A stretch of 64,000 nucleotides of DNA, taken from contig NZ_JACAXB010000008.1 in NCBI RefSeq assembly GCF_013391415.1, positions 1 through 64,000 of the forward strand, in the 5' to 3' direction. Below are positions 20,645 to 31,861 of the stretch, one piece after another. The DNA is from Aquitalea sp. LB_tupeE. Lineage in GTDB: Bacteria; Pseudomonadota; Gammaproteobacteria; Burkholderiales; Chromobacteriaceae. Position 1 is the first letter of the stretch. Every line of letters starts with the position of its first letter. The notes under the pieces are model-generated. The model saw only the letters and a program-made list of their open reading frames with translations, had not been told where the DNA came from and did no database searches. The translations under genes were made by a program, and so were the position numbers.

Positions 20645-21928
20645 TCAGCGCTGCGGCAGGATGGGAATGGTGCGCGCAGCCGGTGATTCCCGGCGCTTGC
20701 TGCCACCTTCACCAAAACGGCTGTGCACATAGTTGTTCACCAGCGCCATGAATTCTGCCGCGATATTGTCACCTTTCAGGGTGACATCCTTCTGGCCATC
20801 CACATAGACCGGCGCTACCGGAACTTCCCCCGTGCCGGGCAGCGAGATGCCGATGTCAGCGAGCTTGCTTTCACCCGGGCCATTTACGACACAGCCCATC
20901 ACCGCCACCTTCATGTCTTCCACACCGGGATATTGCAAACGCCATACCGGCATCTGCTCGCGCAGGTATGTCTGGATCTGGTCGGCCAGTTCCTGGAAGA
21001 AGGTGCTGGTGGTGCGACCACAACCCGGACAAGCCGTCACCAGCGGGGTGAAGCTGCGCAAGCCCATGGTTTGCAGCAGCTCCTGCGCCACCACCACTTC
21101 GCGGGTCCGTGCTTCACCCGGCTGCGGGGTCAGCGAAATACGGATGGTGTCGCCAATGCCTTCCTGCAACAGGATGGCTAGCGCCGCAGAAGATGCCACG
21201 ATGCCCTTGCTGCCCATGCCGGCTTCGGTCAACCCCAGGTGCAGCGGAAAGTCGCAGCGACTGCCCAGATCGCGGTAGACGGTGATCAGATCCTGCACAT
21301 TGCTGACCTTGCACGACAGCAGGATGTTGTCTGCCGGCAGGCCAAGCTCCATCGCCTTATCGGCGGACTCCAGCGCCGACACGATCAGCGCTTCGCGCAT
21401 CACCAGTTCCAGCGGCAGGGGTTGCGGCTTGCGGTTGTTCGCATCCAGCATGCGTGCCAGCAGGGCCTGATCCAGGCTGCCCCAGTTCACGCCAATGCGT
21501 ACCGGCTTGTCCAGCTCGGCCGCAGTACGAATCATGTAGGCGAACTTGTCGTCGCCCTTGGCACCCTTGCCGACATTGCCGGGATTGATACGGTACTTGG
21601 CCAGTGCACGGGCACAGTCGGGGTATTCCTTGAGCAGGCGTTCGCCATTGAAATGGAAATCGCCCACCAGCGGGACATGACAACCCATGTCATCCAGGCG
21701 CTGGCGGATTTCCGCCACGCGCGCGGCGGCTTCCGGCGAGTTGACCGTAATGCGTACCAGCTCGGAGCCTGCCTGGGATAATTGATAAACCTGCTCTACG
21801 GTGGCGATGGCATCTGCCGTGTCGGTATTGGTCATGGACTGCACCACAACCGGTGCAGCCGACCCCACCATGACATGCCCCACTCGCACCTGGCGGGTGG
21901 GGCGTCGCGCGATATTCACGCTATTCAT
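20645..21928 (-). CDS. ispG: 4-hydroxy-3-methylbut-2-en-1-yl diphosphate synthase (flavodoxin)
   Basis: A 427-residue iron-sulfur enzyme of the non-mevalonate (MEP) isoprenoid pathway, converting MEcPP to HMBPP. The N-terminal TIM barrel starts at [12 protein letters not shown]. The C-terminal 4Fe-4S ligands are in CPGCGR and in GCVVNGPGE with its essential Glu. It lies 14 nt after the rodZ-like gene, in the usual proteobacterial order rodZ-ispG-hisS. Confidence 0.96.
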   Translation of the reverse strand: MNSVNIARRPTRQVRVGHVMVGSAAPVVVQSMTNTDTADAIATVEQVYQLSQAGSELVRITVNSPEAAARVAEIRQRLDDMGCHVPLVGDFHFNGERLLKEYPDCARALAKYRINPGNVGKGAKGDDKFAYMIRTAAELDKPVRIGVNWGSLDQALLARMLDANNRKPQPLPLELVMREALIVSALESADKAMELGLPADNILLSCKVSNVQDLITVYRDLGSRCDFPLHLGLTEAGMGSKGIVASSAALAILLQEGIGDTIRISLTPQPGEARTREVVVAQELLQTMGLRSFTPLVTACPGCGRTTSTFFQELADQIQTYLREQMPVWRLQYPGVEDMKVAVMGCVVNGPGESKLADIGISLPGTGEVPVAPVYVDGQKDVTLKGDNIAAEFMALVNNYVHSRFGEGGSKRRESPAARTIPILPQR

Positions 21929-21942
21929 GCAACAATCCGCAT

Positions 21943-22881
21943 TTACTTGAGTTCAATTTTGGCAGTAGTGCCACGAATCTTGTCGGCCAGCGTAACCGGC
22001 TGGCCATTAAAACTGAGTTCGACCTGCGCCGCGTTGCCGATCTTCAACTGAAAGGGCGGTGTACCGCTCAATTCCTTGCTGCCACCCGCTTCCAGCGTGC
22101 CAAATTGCAGTTTCTTGCCGGTGGCGTCAATGACGGAAATCCACGCTGCCTGCTTGGCACTGAGGCTGATCTTGCCGGTAGCGGCTGCCGGTGCGGCATC
22201 TGCAGCCGCTGCCACACTGGCCTGCGGCTTGCTGGCGACCGGTGCCGGCTGCGCCACCACGGCCGGGGCCGATGCGGCAGTCTGCACAGTGGCTGTTGGC
22301 GCGACTTGCGGCACGGAAGCCGCCTCATTCTGGGGCAAGGCAACACTGGCAGCAGCGGATGCCGTTGCGGCCGAGGCTGCCTGTTCAGTCAGCATGGGTT
22401 GCAAGCTTTGTTTGCTGTCATCTGCCTTATTGGCAGGTCGGGACAGCAACCAGACCGCAGCAGCAGCCAGTGCTGCCAGCAGCACTACGAGGATCAGCCA
22501 CTTTCCCGCGTTGCCGCCAGCGGAGTGAGCGCTGCCCAGACTGCTTGCCTGTGCGGCCTGTGCCACGGCGTCACCTTGCCCGTCATGCTTGACCAGGTTG
22601 ACAACTTCATTGACTGCAGACGGAAACTGCTGCTCCAGCCTGGCCATCAATGGTTCCGGATCAACCCGGAGAAAACGCGCATAATTTCTGACGAAACCAC
22701 GGACAAAGGTTGCACCCGGCAGTTGCTGGAAATCATCGTGTTCGATGGCTTCCAGTTGCCGGATGGAAAGCTTCAGCCTGTCGGCCACTTCGCCCAGGCT
22801 CATGCCGGCCCGCTCGCGCGCTGCTTTCAGCGCCGCACCGACCTCAAAGCCGGCAGGCTGGTCATTTGCTTCCTGTTCCAT
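21943..22881 (-). CDS. rodZ: RodZ-like cell-shape protein (HTH plus DUF4115)
   Basis: 312 residues. A cytoplasmic Cro/CI-type helix-turn-helix (about 12-75) is followed by one membrane helix (about 127-147). A long Ala/Pro/Val-rich periplasmic linker leads to a C-terminal beta domain (DUF4115). In the family the HTH binds MreB and links the rod-shape machinery to the membrane. It does not act as a DNA repressor. It lies 2 nt downstream of pilW and 14 nt upstream of ispG. Confidence 0.88.
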   Translation of the reverse strand: MEQEANDQPAGFEVGAALKAARERAGMSLGEVADRLKLSIRQLEAIEHDDFQQLPGATFVRGFVRNYARFLRVDPEPLMARLEQQFPSAVNEVVNLVKHDGQGDAVAQAAQASSLGSAHSAGGNAGKWLILVVLLAALAAAAVWLLSRPANKADDSKQSLQPMLTEQAASAATASAAASVALPQNEAASVPQVAPTATVQTAASAPAVVAQPAPVASKPQASVAAAADAAPAAATGKISLSAKQAAWISVIDATGKKLQFGTLEAGGSKELSGTPPFQLKIGNAAQVELSFNGQPVTLADKIRGTTAKIELK

Positions 22882-22883
22882 CT

Positions 22884-23627
22884 TCAGCTTCCGCTCAACA
22901 GCATTTGAGTTTCTTTGGAGTCCGGGTATTTGTTTTTCAGCAGGGCCGAATATTCCGCCTCATGCGCCCGGTCTCCCCCTTTTCTGGCAATCTGCACCCC
23001 CAGCCACAGCACATCAGCTCCGGGCGGGGTATTCCCGACTATTTTCAGCAGGCGGGAAAAATAAAAGGATGCCAGCTTGGCATTGCCCAGCTCCAGATGC
23101 AAGGCCGCCAGCTCGCGCAGCGCCGGCGGATAGTCCGGAGCCAGTCGCAGTGCAGTCAGCAGGTAGTCGTTGGCCTGGGTGGTTTCCCCCAGTTTGACAC
23201 TGCAGCGGCCCATATTGAGGTAGGCGGTTTGTGGCGTCTGGTACAAGGGGTTGGCAATGGCCTTTGCCAGGTAGTCCATCGCTGTGCGCGGGTGATCATG
23301 CTCGCACAGGAACTGGCCATAATTGTTATTGGCTTCAGGACTGGATGGATCGACCTGCAAAGCCTTCAGAAAGTTCTTCTCGGCATCGGCATCCAGATGC
23401 ATGAGATCGAAAATGTAGGCACGTGTGAGATAAGCACCGACAAAGCTGCCATCGGCCGCGACAGCTTCATTGGCCGATTCGAGCGCCACGGGCAAATTGC
23501 CCATCGATGCATATTCTACGGCCAGCTGGCTGCGGATTTCCGCCAGTTTCCGGTTGGCCGGAGCGGCGAATGCGACACAGGCATACGCCAACAGGCTTGC
23601 TGCCATCCACACTCGCCACTTGATCAT
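22884..23627 (-). CDS. pilW: Type IV pilus biogenesis/stability protein PilW (PilF)
   Basis: 247 residues. An N-terminal signal sequence (hydrophobic to about residue 22, with a Cys in LLAYACVAF that is not an ideal lipobox) is followed by tandem TPR repeats ([28 protein letters not shown]-like and [12 protein letters not shown] segments). The family pilots the PilQ secretin to the outer membrane. The start codon overlaps the rlmN stop by 4 nt (ATGA). The implication is that this organism makes type IV pili. Other pil genes are outside the window. Confidence 0.87.
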   Translation of the reverse strand: MIKWRVWMAASLLAYACVAFAAPANRKLAEIRSQLAVEYASMGNLPVALESANEAVAADGSFVGAYLTRAYIFDLMHLDADAEKNFLKALQVDPSSPEANNNYGQFLCEHDHPRTAMDYLAKAIANPLYQTPQTAYLNMGRCSVKLGETTQANDYLLTALRLAPDYPPALRELAALHLELGNAKLASFYFSRLLKIVGNTPPGADVLWLGVQIARKGGDRAHEAEYSALLKNKYPDSKETQMLLSGS

Positions 23628-24718
23628 TTTTCATTCTCCTGTGCGATCTGCATCCATTTGACCTGGCGACGGGTCTTGTCCATCACCTGCCCCGCCAGTT
23701 GCCCGCATGCCGCGTCGATATCGTCGCCGCGGGTTTTCCTTACGGTAACCACGTAGCCCTGCTCCTGCAACATTTCCCGGAAAATCCGGATCGCATTATT
23801 GCTGGAGCGATCGTACCCTGAATTGGGGAAGGGATTGAACGGAATCAGGTTGAATTTGCACGGTACGTCGCGCACCAGCTCCAGCAACTGGCGGGCATGC
23901 TCGGGACGGTCATTGATACCGTCGAGCATGACATATTCAAAGGTGATGAAATCGCGCGGGGCCTTTTCCAGGTAACGCTGGCAGGCCGCCATCAGTTCCT
24001 TGAGCGGATACTTTTTGTTGATGGGGACGATTTCATCGCGAATGGCATCATTCGGTGCATGCAGGCTCACGGCCAGCGCCACCGGACAGGCCTCACGCAG
24101 ACGATCCATCTGCGGCACCAGACCGGAGGTGGACAGCGTCACCCGGCGGCGGCTGAGACCGTAGCCGTGGTCGTCCAGCATGATCTGCAGCGCGCTGACC
24201 ACATTGTCGAAGTTGGCCAAGGGCTCACCCATGCCCATCATCACCACATTGGACACGACACGTTCGTTTTTCGGGGTAATCCCCATGGCCTTGTTGGCCC
24301 ACCACAGCTGGCCGATGATTTCGGCAGTGCTGAGGTTGCGATTGAAACCCTGGCGGCCGGTGGAGCAGAACGTACACTCCAGCGCGCAACCCACCTGGGA
24401 TGACACGCACAAGGTGCCGCGGTCGTCTTCCGGAATGAACACGGTTTCCACACCGTTGCCGGTGCCAACGTCGAGCAGCCACTTGCGGGTACCATCACTG
24501 GACGCCTGCCCGGTCATCAAAGACGGTACGCGCACTTCGGCCCGCTCGTGCAGCTTGGCACGCAGGCTCTTGGCCAGGTCGGTCATCGCGTCGAAATCGT
24601 CTTCGCCCATCTGGTGCATCCAGCGCATCACCTGCTTGGCGCGGAAGGGTTTTTCCCCCATGGCGGCAAAGTGTTCGGTCAGCTGGTCCAGATTGAAGTC
24701 GAGCAGGTTGGTTTTCAT
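23624..24718 (-). CDS. rlmN: Dual-specificity 23S rRNA/tRNA methyltransferase RlmN
   Basis: A 364-residue radical-SAM enzyme that methylates C2 of A2503 in 23S rRNA and A37 of some tRNAs. The cluster motif CALECTFC (CxxxCxxC) lies near the middle of the N-terminal half, with [12 protein letters not shown] downstream. The C-terminal catalytic Cys is in AACGQLAG. Length and N-terminus ([14 protein letters not shown]) are typical. It is the first gene of the tightly packed run rlmN-pilW-rodZ-ispG-hisS, behind the ndk terminator. Confidence 0.96.
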   Translation of the reverse strand: MKTNLLDFNLDQLTEHFAAMGEKPFRAKQVMRWMHQMGEDDFDAMTDLAKSLRAKLHERAEVRVPSLMTGQASSDGTRKWLLDVGTGNGVETVFIPEDDRGTLCVSSQVGCALECTFCSTGRQGFNRNLSTAEIIGQLWWANKAMGITPKNERVVSNVVMMGMGEPLANFDNVVSALQIMLDDHGYGLSRRRVTLSTSGLVPQMDRLREACPVALAVSLHAPNDAIRDEIVPINKKYPLKELMAACQRYLEKAPRDFITFEYVMLDGINDRPEHARQLLELVRDVPCKFNLIPFNPFPNSGYDRSSNNAIRIFREMLQEQGYVVTVRKTRGDDIDAACGQLAGQVMDKTRRQVKWMQIAQENEK

Positions 24719-24730
24719 GCAGTCCTCGGT

Positions 24731-24758
24731 AAAACAGCGGCAGCCACAGGGCTGCCGC
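24731..24758 (-). terminator. Terminator of ndk
   Basis: A 9-bp stem GCGGCAGCC/GGCTGCCGC with a 4-nt loop, followed on the minus strand by TGTTTTACC. It lies between ndk and rlmN. The T-tract is short, so it may be leaky. Confidence 0.7.
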
Positions 24759-24786
24759 CAGATACATCCATTACGGCAAAGCGAGA

Positions 24787-25212
24787 TTAACGGGAGTAGA
24801 TCTCGGAAGCGGCAAAGAAGTAAGCCACTTCGATGGCAGCGTTTTCAGCGCTGTCGGAGCCGTGTACGGCGTTAGCGTCGATCGATTCGGCGAAGTCGGC
24901 GCGAATGGTGCCGGCGTCAGCCTTTTTCGGGTCGGTGGCGCCCATCAGTTCGCGGTTCTTGGCGATGGCGTTTTCGCCTTCCAGAGCCTGGATCATCACC
25001 GGGCCGGAAACCATGAAATCAACCAGGTCCTTGAAGAAAGGACGCTCTTTGTGCACGGCGTAGAAGCCTTCGGCTTCAGCGCGGGACAGTTGCTTGAGCT
25101 TGGCAGCAACCACTTTCAGACCGGCGGATTCGAAACGGTCGTAGATCTTGCCAATCACGTTCTTGGCGACGGCATCCGGCTTAACGATGGACAGGGTACG
25201 TTCAATTGCCAT
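24787..25212 (-). CDS. ndk: Nucleoside diphosphate kinase
   Basis: A 141-residue enzyme that balances nucleoside triphosphate pools by transferring phosphate from ATP to NDPs. The active-site His is in NAVHGSDS, the family signature. The N-terminus is [20 protein letters not shown]. Upstream of the ATG the Shine-Dalgarno region is an exact tandem 10-bp repeat carrying GGGAG twice (25219-25238). It is followed by a hairpin terminator before rlmN. Confidence 0.97.
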   Translation of the reverse strand: MAIERTLSIVKPDAVAKNVIGKIYDRFESAGLKVVAAKLKQLSRAEAEGFYAVHKERPFFKDLVDFMVSGPVMIQALEGENAIAKNRELMGATDPKKADAGTIRADFAESIDANAVHGSDSAENAAIEVAYFFAASEIYSR

Positions 25213-25351
25213 AAAAATCTCCCAAATACTCCCAAATAACAGAACAAGTGGCTAAACTAGGCTGTAGTTTATCCACTCGGGTTACGCAATTCTGAGGAAC
25301 CCGATATTTTACCAGCCTTTTCAAGCCTCTGCTGCATAAAAATTCAAGGCC

Positions 25352-26185
25352 ATGACTGAACAAAACCACGGGCAGGACCACGGCCATGCGCCGGACGAAC
25401 AAGACCTCAACAGCAAGCTGAAAAAACGCCTGGCGATTGCCGGTGGCCTGGTTGCGGTGGCACTGGCCGCCATTCCGGTGCTCGATGGCATGAAAAAGCC
25501 CAAGGTCGACATGACGGCCGCAGCGCCGGTCAGCAGCTCGGGCAAGATCGTCAACGCCGCCTCAGCTCCGGTGATGGAGGCCAGCGCACCGGAGCAGCAA
25601 GTCGCCAGCGCTCCGGCGGTGGAGGCCAGTGCGCCCGAGACTGATGCCGGAACTTCGCCTTCGCCGGCTGCTCCAGCCGCAGCCACCCCACAGACCCCTG
25701 ATGTGAGCAAAACCCCGGCAGTGGCCAGTGCCAAACCAGTCACACCGCCAGTAGCGCACACGCCAGTCAGCAAACCGGCCGTGAAGGCGAATACCAGCAC
25801 AACAAGCACCCCGGCCCCCGCCACAGCACCGGTGGCAAACACGGCATCACCTCATGTGGTAGCCAGCAAGCCCGCGCCGACCGCCAGCACTGTACCACCG
25901 GTGGTGGTGAGTAATGCAGAACCCAGCGCCCAGCCCCAGAGCGCGCCACTTTCCAAGGCCAAGCCGGAAGGCAGTTCACTGGGCTACAAACTGCAACTGG
26001 GTTTATTCTCCAGCATGGGCAATGCCGAAAAACTGGTGAAAGAGCTCAAGGCCAAGGGGATAGAGGCTCACACCGAAACCCGCGTACAACTTGGGCCGTT
26101 CAAGAACCGGGCCGAAGCCGACGAGGCCATGGCCAAGCTGCGCAGCCTGGGTTACACCCCGCTGCTAGCGCCCGCCGGACAATAA
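25352..26185 (+). CDS. SPOR-domain protein (possible cell-division protein)
   Basis: 277 residues. A cytoplasmic N-terminus rich in His, Asp and Gln is followed by a membrane helix (about 26-45). A linker of about 150 residues, almost entirely Ala/Pro/Ser/Thr/Val, leads to a C-terminal SPOR domain (about 205-277, LGYKLQLGLFSSMGNAEKLV to SLGYTPLLAPAGQ). SPOR domains bind denuded peptidoglycan at the septum, so a role at the division site is likely (FtsN- or DedD-like). It is transcribed away from ndk and ends at a good terminator. Confidence 0.85.
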   Translation: MTEQNHGQDHGHAPDEQDLNSKLKKRLAIAGGLVAVALAAIPVLDGMKKPKVDMTAAAPVSSSGKIVNAASAPVMEASAPEQQVASAPAVEASAPETDAGTSPSPAAPAAATPQTPDVSKTPAVASAKPVTPPVAHTPVSKPAVKANTSTTSTPAPATAPVANTASPHVVASKPAPTASTVPPVVVSNAEPSAQPQSAPLSKAKPEGSSLGYKLQLGLFSSMGNAEKLVKELKAKGIEAHTETRVQLGPFKNRAEADEAMAKLRSLGYTPLLAPAGQ

Positions 26186-26207
26186 GTACAGCAAGCGATC
26201 ATGCCCA

Positions 26208-26239
26208 GCCCGCCCTTCATCAAGGCGGGCCTTTTGTTT
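26208..26239 (+). terminator. Terminator of the SPOR-domain gene
   Basis: A perfect 7-bp GCCCGCC/GGCGGGC stem with a 9-nt loop, followed by CTTTTGTTT, 22 nt after the stop codon. Confidence 0.85.
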
Positions 26240-26247
26240 GCGCCGTC

Positions 26248-26271
26248 AAAAAAAGGCAGCCAAGGCTGCCT
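26248..26271 (-). terminator. Terminator of the iolC-E-B-A operon
   Basis: An 8-bp stem AGGCAGCC/GGCTGCCT with a 2-nt loop, followed on the minus strand by T7. It lies 77 nt after the iolA stop and closes the leftward inositol operon. Confidence 0.85.
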
Positions 26272-26348
26272 GAAGGTCGATCAGAGGATACAAACCATGT
26301 CCGGTACAAAAGAAGCCAAGCAATAAGCGCGGCCTCTCTTGCTAGCGC

Positions 26349-27842
<1,494 letters not shown>

Positions 27843-27958
27843 GGTTTCTCCTTGCTGCGGGCAAGCCGGGGGCCTGCCCTTGAGCGGTGGGCATCAAATG
27901 GATAATGAGCGGGAATGCGGTGGCCAGCACCGGACCAGAACGGCCCGGCACCACGGCC

Positions 27959-28756
27959 TCAATCAGGTAGTTGCAACAGCCACTGGTGCTGCGGGTCGTT
28001 GCGGAAGGACCACTGGCGCTTGGGCCCGGCCATCACGTTGAGGTAATAGGACTGGTAGCCATAGGGCACGCACACCGGGTGATAGCCGCGCGGCACCATC
28101 ATCACGTCGTGGTTTTCCACCGCATGGGATTCGTCCAGGCTGCGGTCGTCGGTATAGACCCGCTGGAAGGCAAAGCCCTGCGGCGGGTCGATGCGGTGGT
28201 AATAGGTTTCTTCCAGTGCGCTTTCCGCCGGCAGATTGTCCAGATCGTGCTTGTGCGGCGGGTAGCTGGAGGAATGGCCGGACGGGGTGATGACCTCCAC
28301 CACCAAGAGGCCGTCGGCCGGCTCGGTCTGCGGCAGGATGTCAGTCACATAGCGGGTATTTGCCCCCTTGCCGCGCACACTGCGCTGCATGCTGGCAGGC
28401 GCAATCAGCCGCACCTCGGGGCCCCGCTGGCCGGGGGCCGAGCACAAGGCCACTTCCGCCGGAGTCAGCGCGGTGATGGTCAGCGGCTCGCCGGCCGGGA
28501 CATACACCGCCCATGGTGCCTGTTCGTCAAACACGCTGCTGCGCTCGCCCAGGCTGTCCCAGTACTGGCTGCCCGCCTGCACGGCGACTTTGCCGGTCAG
28601 CACCACCAGACAGCATTCGCGCCCGGCATCCTGCCAGCTTTCCTGTTCGCCCACATCCAGTCGTACCGCACGGAAACCGACATGATGCCAACTGGCACTG
28701 TGCGGGGTGATGTCGGCTATTACGCGCCCCTTGCCTGCCTTGACCAACAAGCTCAT
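27959..28756 (-). CDS. iolB: 5-deoxy-glucuronate isomerase IolB
   Basis: A 265-residue cupin-fold isomerase converting 5-deoxy-D-glucuronate to 5-dehydro-2-deoxy-D-gluconate. The bicupin metal-site region YPPHKHDLDNLPAESALEE and the motif PRGYHPVCVPYGYQSYYLNV are characteristic of IolB. Its start overlaps the iolE stop by 4 nt, indicating coupling. The following 116-nt gap to iolA contains nothing I can identify. Confidence 0.95.
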   Translation of the reverse strand: MSLLVKAGKGRVIADITPHSASWHHVGFRAVRLDVGEQESWQDAGRECCLVVLTGKVAVQAGSQYWDSLGERSSVFDEQAPWAVYVPAGEPLTITALTPAEVALCSAPGQRGPEVRLIAPASMQRSVRGKGANTRYVTDILPQTEPADGLLVVEVITPSGHSSSYPPHKHDLDNLPAESALEETYYHRIDPPQGFAFQRVYTDDRSLDESHAVENHDVMMVPRGYHPVCVPYGYQSYYLNVMAGPKRQWSFRNDPQHQWLLQLPD

Positions 28757-29670
28757 GCCACACTCCTTTCCTGCTGATTGATGGCCGCCACCAGCGATGA
28801 CAGGGTGCGATAGCCCTTGTCGGCGTATTCATAGCTGGGCGCTACCACAGGGTCTTGCTCGGCCTCCACCACCAGCCAGCCCTGATAATCATGCTGCGCC
28901 AGCGTGTGCAGGATGGCGGCAAAGTCGATGCAGCCATCGCCCGGCACGGTAAACGCACCATTGATCACCGCCTGCAAAAAGCTCCAGTTACCGTTCCACG
29001 CCTGCTTCACCACTTGCGGGCGCACATCCTTGCAATGCACATGCACCACGCGGGCAATATGTTTGTTCAGTACCGCCAGCGCATCGCCACCGGCAAAGGT
29101 GATGTGGCCGCTATCAAACAGCAGGCCGACTTCCGGGCCGGTGACGGCCATCAGCTGGTCGATGTCCTGCGCGGTTTCCACATAGGCCCCCATATGGTGG
29201 TGATAAGCCAGGGTGATGCCGCGTGATTGCAGATGGCGGGCAAATTCGCTCAGCCGCGCGCCATAGGCCAGCCATTGCTGTTGACTGGTGAAACGCGGTC
29301 GCTTGTACAAGGGCTGCGGCTGGCCCTGAATGGCACTGGCCACCTCGCCATACACCATCACCTTGCAACCGTTTTGCACCAGTAGTTGCAGATGCGGCTC
29401 CACGCGGCGGATTTCCTCTTCCACGCTGCTTTCCGCCAGATATCCGGAATGCCAGCCTGACACGCACTCCACGCCATAGGGCTGTAATACGGCAGCCAGC
29501 GTTTGCGGGTCGCGCGGAAACTTGTTGCCCAGCTCGAAGCCCTGGTAACCAATGCGGGCACCCTCGCGCAAAATGGTGTCCAGCGTGACTTCCCCGCCCA
29601 GCGAGGGCAGATCGTCATTGCACCAGGAAATGGGGTTGATGCCGATTTTTACCTTGAATGGCTTGCTCAT
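28753..29670 (-). CDS. iolE: Myo-inosose-2 dehydratase IolE, copy 1
   Basis: A 305-residue TIM-barrel enzyme removing water from 2-keto-myo-inositol to give the trihydroxycyclohexanedione. Seen are GINPISWCNDDLPSLGG near the N-terminus, YHHHMGAYVET with metal/acid-base His residues, LLFDSGHITFAGGD and VHVHCKDVR. A second, clearly related copy is at 37719-38630 (roughly 60% identical by eye). It lies 18 nt after iolC. Confidence 0.93.
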   Translation of the reverse strand: MSKPFKVKIGINPISWCNDDLPSLGGEVTLDTILREGARIGYQGFELGNKFPRDPQTLAAVLQPYGVECVSGWHSGYLAESSVEEEIRRVEPHLQLLVQNGCKVMVYGEVASAIQGQPQPLYKRPRFTSQQQWLAYGARLSEFARHLQSRGITLAYHHHMGAYVETAQDIDQLMAVTGPEVGLLFDSGHITFAGGDALAVLNKHIARVVHVHCKDVRPQVVKQAWNGNWSFLQAVINGAFTVPGDGCIDFAAILHTLAQHDYQGWLVVEAEQDPVVAPSYEYADKGYRTLSSLVAAINQQERSVA

Positions 29671-29688
29671 TATTGTTCTCCCGGGTGC

Positions 29689-31635
29689 TCAGCGCGGCTG
29701 GCGACGGCTGCGCCAGATGTCGATCAGGGTTTCAAAATTGCCACGGGCGGCTGCAATCAGCCCGGCGTCGTCCAGTTCGCCGGCCAGCCAGCGTTGTGAC
29801 GGTTCGTGGAACAGCGTGCGTCCCACCATGAAACCACGGCAGCTGCGGCTGGCTGCCGCGTCGGCAAAGCCCTGACGCAGCACATCCAGCGAAGCATGCA
29901 GGCCCAGCAACACCACGCCACGGCAATAGGGGTCACGCTCGGCCAGCAGCGCGTCCACCGCCTGCCATTGCGCGGCCGACATGGATTCCAGCTTCCACCA
30001 CTCCGGATAGATGCCCAGGTTGTAGAAGCGCTTGAGTGCGCGCAGCACGGTGTCCGGCTGTTGTGGCAGCTTTTTCGACGGAATCACTTCCAGCAGCAGC
30101 TCGTGGCCACTCAGTTGTGCGGCCTCGTAAATGGCGCGCACCTGGGCTTCCTGCTCCAGCCGGTTTTCCAGTGTGTCGTCCGGGTGGTACTGCACCAGAC
30201 ATTTGATGATGTGTTCCTGCGGCCAGCTTTCCAGCCGGGCTGTGGCGGTGCGGCCACGATCGAATTCCAGCGGGTTGGAACCGGGCAATTCCACCGGACG
30301 GCCTATCCACCAGCCGCGACCGGTGGCGGCATACATGGCATCCTCGCCGTAGCGGTCATCCACCAGAATGCCGATATGGCCTTGCAGTTGCAGCGCGCTT
30401 TCGGTTTGGGCCACCGCCTCCACCAGCAGGCGCTTGAGCACGGAAATGCGCGCCTCGTCCGCCCCGCTTTGCCGCGCCAGCTCGAAAAACTGGTTGCGGT
30501 GATCGAAGGCAAACACGCACAGGTCATCCCATTGCTTGCGCTTGATGCTGACCCGGTGCAGGCGGCTGAGCGTGGCATCGTCACCCGGCCGCAGCGGTGT
30601 CTGTTCCAGACCGAGAAAATAATCCAGTTCGGCCGGAGTGGGCATGGCCGGCGAGCAGCCATGGCGCGACACCACCAGTGCGCCGCAGGCATTGGCGCGG
30701 GAGCAGCACCAGCCGTAGTCGCGGCCATGCAGCCAGCCGGACAGGAAGCCGGACAGAAAGGCATCACCGGCGCCCAGTACATTCATCACTTCTACCTGCG
30801 CGCCCTTTACCGAGAAGGCATCCTCGATGCGCGCCGGGATGGCACCCGGAATCACCGCGCAGCCCAGCGGGCCACGCTTCACCACCAGCGTGGCCTGCGG
30901 AGCGAGCTGACGCACGGTGGCCAGGCTGGTGAGCAAATCGTCCGAGCCCCCGGCGATACTGATTTCTTCTTCGGTACCGACAATCAGGTCGAACAGCGGC
31001 AGTACCGATTGCAAATGGGCAGTCACACCATCGCTGGCGATATAGCGCTCTTCGCCATTGCCACGGCCGGTTATGCCCCACAGCACCGGGCGATAGTCGA
31101 TATCCAGCACGGTGCGCACATCATGCTTTCGTGCCAGCGCCAGCGCCTTGCGGCTGGCGGCATTTACCTTGGCGGTGGAAAAGTGGGTGCCGGTAATCAG
31201 CAGCGCCTTGCTCGATGCAATGAAATCTTCATTGATATCCGCTTCTTCCAGCGCCATGTCGGCACAGTTCTCGCGGTAAAACAGCAGGGGGAAGGTATCG
31301 CGGTCCTTGATACCCAACAGCACCAGCGCGGTAAGCCGTTCCGGGTCCACCTTCACCTGGCTGACATCACAGCCTTCCGCTGTCAGGGTGTCCAGCAGGT
31401 AGCGGCCCATGTGTTCGTCGCCCACGCGGGACAGCATGGCGGACTTCAGGCCAAGGCGGGCAGTACCGAATGCAATGTTGGCAGAGGAGCCGCCCAGGTA
31501 GCGGGCAAAGCTGCTGGCGTCTTCCAGCCGGGCTCCCAGTTGGCGGGCATACAAGTCGATGGCCAGTCTGCCCAGGCAGATCAGGTCCAGCGGTCGGTCG
31601 GCAGCAAAATGGGTGGTGTTTTGCATGATGTGCAT
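29689..31635 (-). CDS. iolC: 5-dehydro-2-deoxygluconokinase fused to DUF2090 (IolC)
   Basis: 648 residues. Residues about 15-330 form a PfkB/ribokinase-family sugar kinase, with YLGGSSANIAFGTARLG and the catalytic GAGDAFLSGFLSG. Residues about 340-640 form a DUF2090 domain (WDDLCVFAFDHRNQFFELA onward), an aldolase-like TIM barrel common in proteobacterial IolC proteins. The kinase phosphorylates 5-dehydro-2-deoxygluconate. The fused domain is a candidate for the IolJ-type aldol cleavage, since no separate iolJ is present in the island. The first gene of the operon, it faces the RpiR-type regulator across an operator-containing gap. Confidence 0.9.
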   Translation of the reverse strand: MHIMQNTTHFAADRPLDLICLGRLAIDLYARQLGARLEDASSFARYLGGSSANIAFGTARLGLKSAMLSRVGDEHMGRYLLDTLTAEGCDVSQVKVDPERLTALVLLGIKDRDTFPLLFYRENCADMALEEADINEDFIASSKALLITGTHFSTAKVNAASRKALALARKHDVRTVLDIDYRPVLWGITGRGNGEERYIASDGVTAHLQSVLPLFDLIVGTEEEISIAGGSDDLLTSLATVRQLAPQATLVVKRGPLGCAVIPGAIPARIEDAFSVKGAQVEVMNVLGAGDAFLSGFLSGWLHGRDYGWCCSRANACGALVVSRHGCSPAMPTPAELDYFLGLEQTPLRPGDDATLSRLHRVSIKRKQWDDLCVFAFDHRNQFFELARQSGADEARISVLKRLLVEAVAQTESALQLQGHIGILVDDRYGEDAMYAATGRGWWIGRPVELPGSNPLEFDRGRTATARLESWPQEHIIKCLVQYHPDDTLENRLEQEAQVRAIYEAAQLSGHELLLEVIPSKKLPQQPDTVLRALKRFYNLGIYPEWWKLESMSAAQWQAVDALLAERDPYCRGVVLLGLHASLDVLRQGFADAAASRSCRGFMVGRTLFHEPSQRWLAGELDDAGLIAAARGNFETLIDIWRSRRQPR

Positions 31636-31747
31636 TCTTTGTCTCGTTGAGTGACTGTCCGCCGCTGCGGCCCGCCTCCACCCGCCCGGGGAAGTGCGCC
31701 GTCAGCCATATCGGTGAAGTCCAGCATAAATCGCTGGCCCAGCTAAT

Positions 31748-31790
31748 GCAACTTTTTTTTCGTATTTATTTTCTAATAGAAATTATTTTC
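31748..31790. promoter_or_regulatory. Operator region between iolC and the RpiR-type gene
   Basis: GAAATTATTTTC at 31779-31790 is identical to the proximal site upstream of the iolG-like gene at 44958. A weaker 14-mer GCAACTTTTTTTTC at 31748-31761 has its centre exactly 30 bp away. The region serves both iolC (leftward) and the regulator (rightward). Binding by the RpiR-type protein is inferred. Confidence 0.6.
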
Positions 31791-31861
31791 CGAAAAATGT
31801 TTTTGTAGTGCGGCAGTTTCACTCTAAAATGACGCCATCCACATTGCCGAACATTCCTGCC

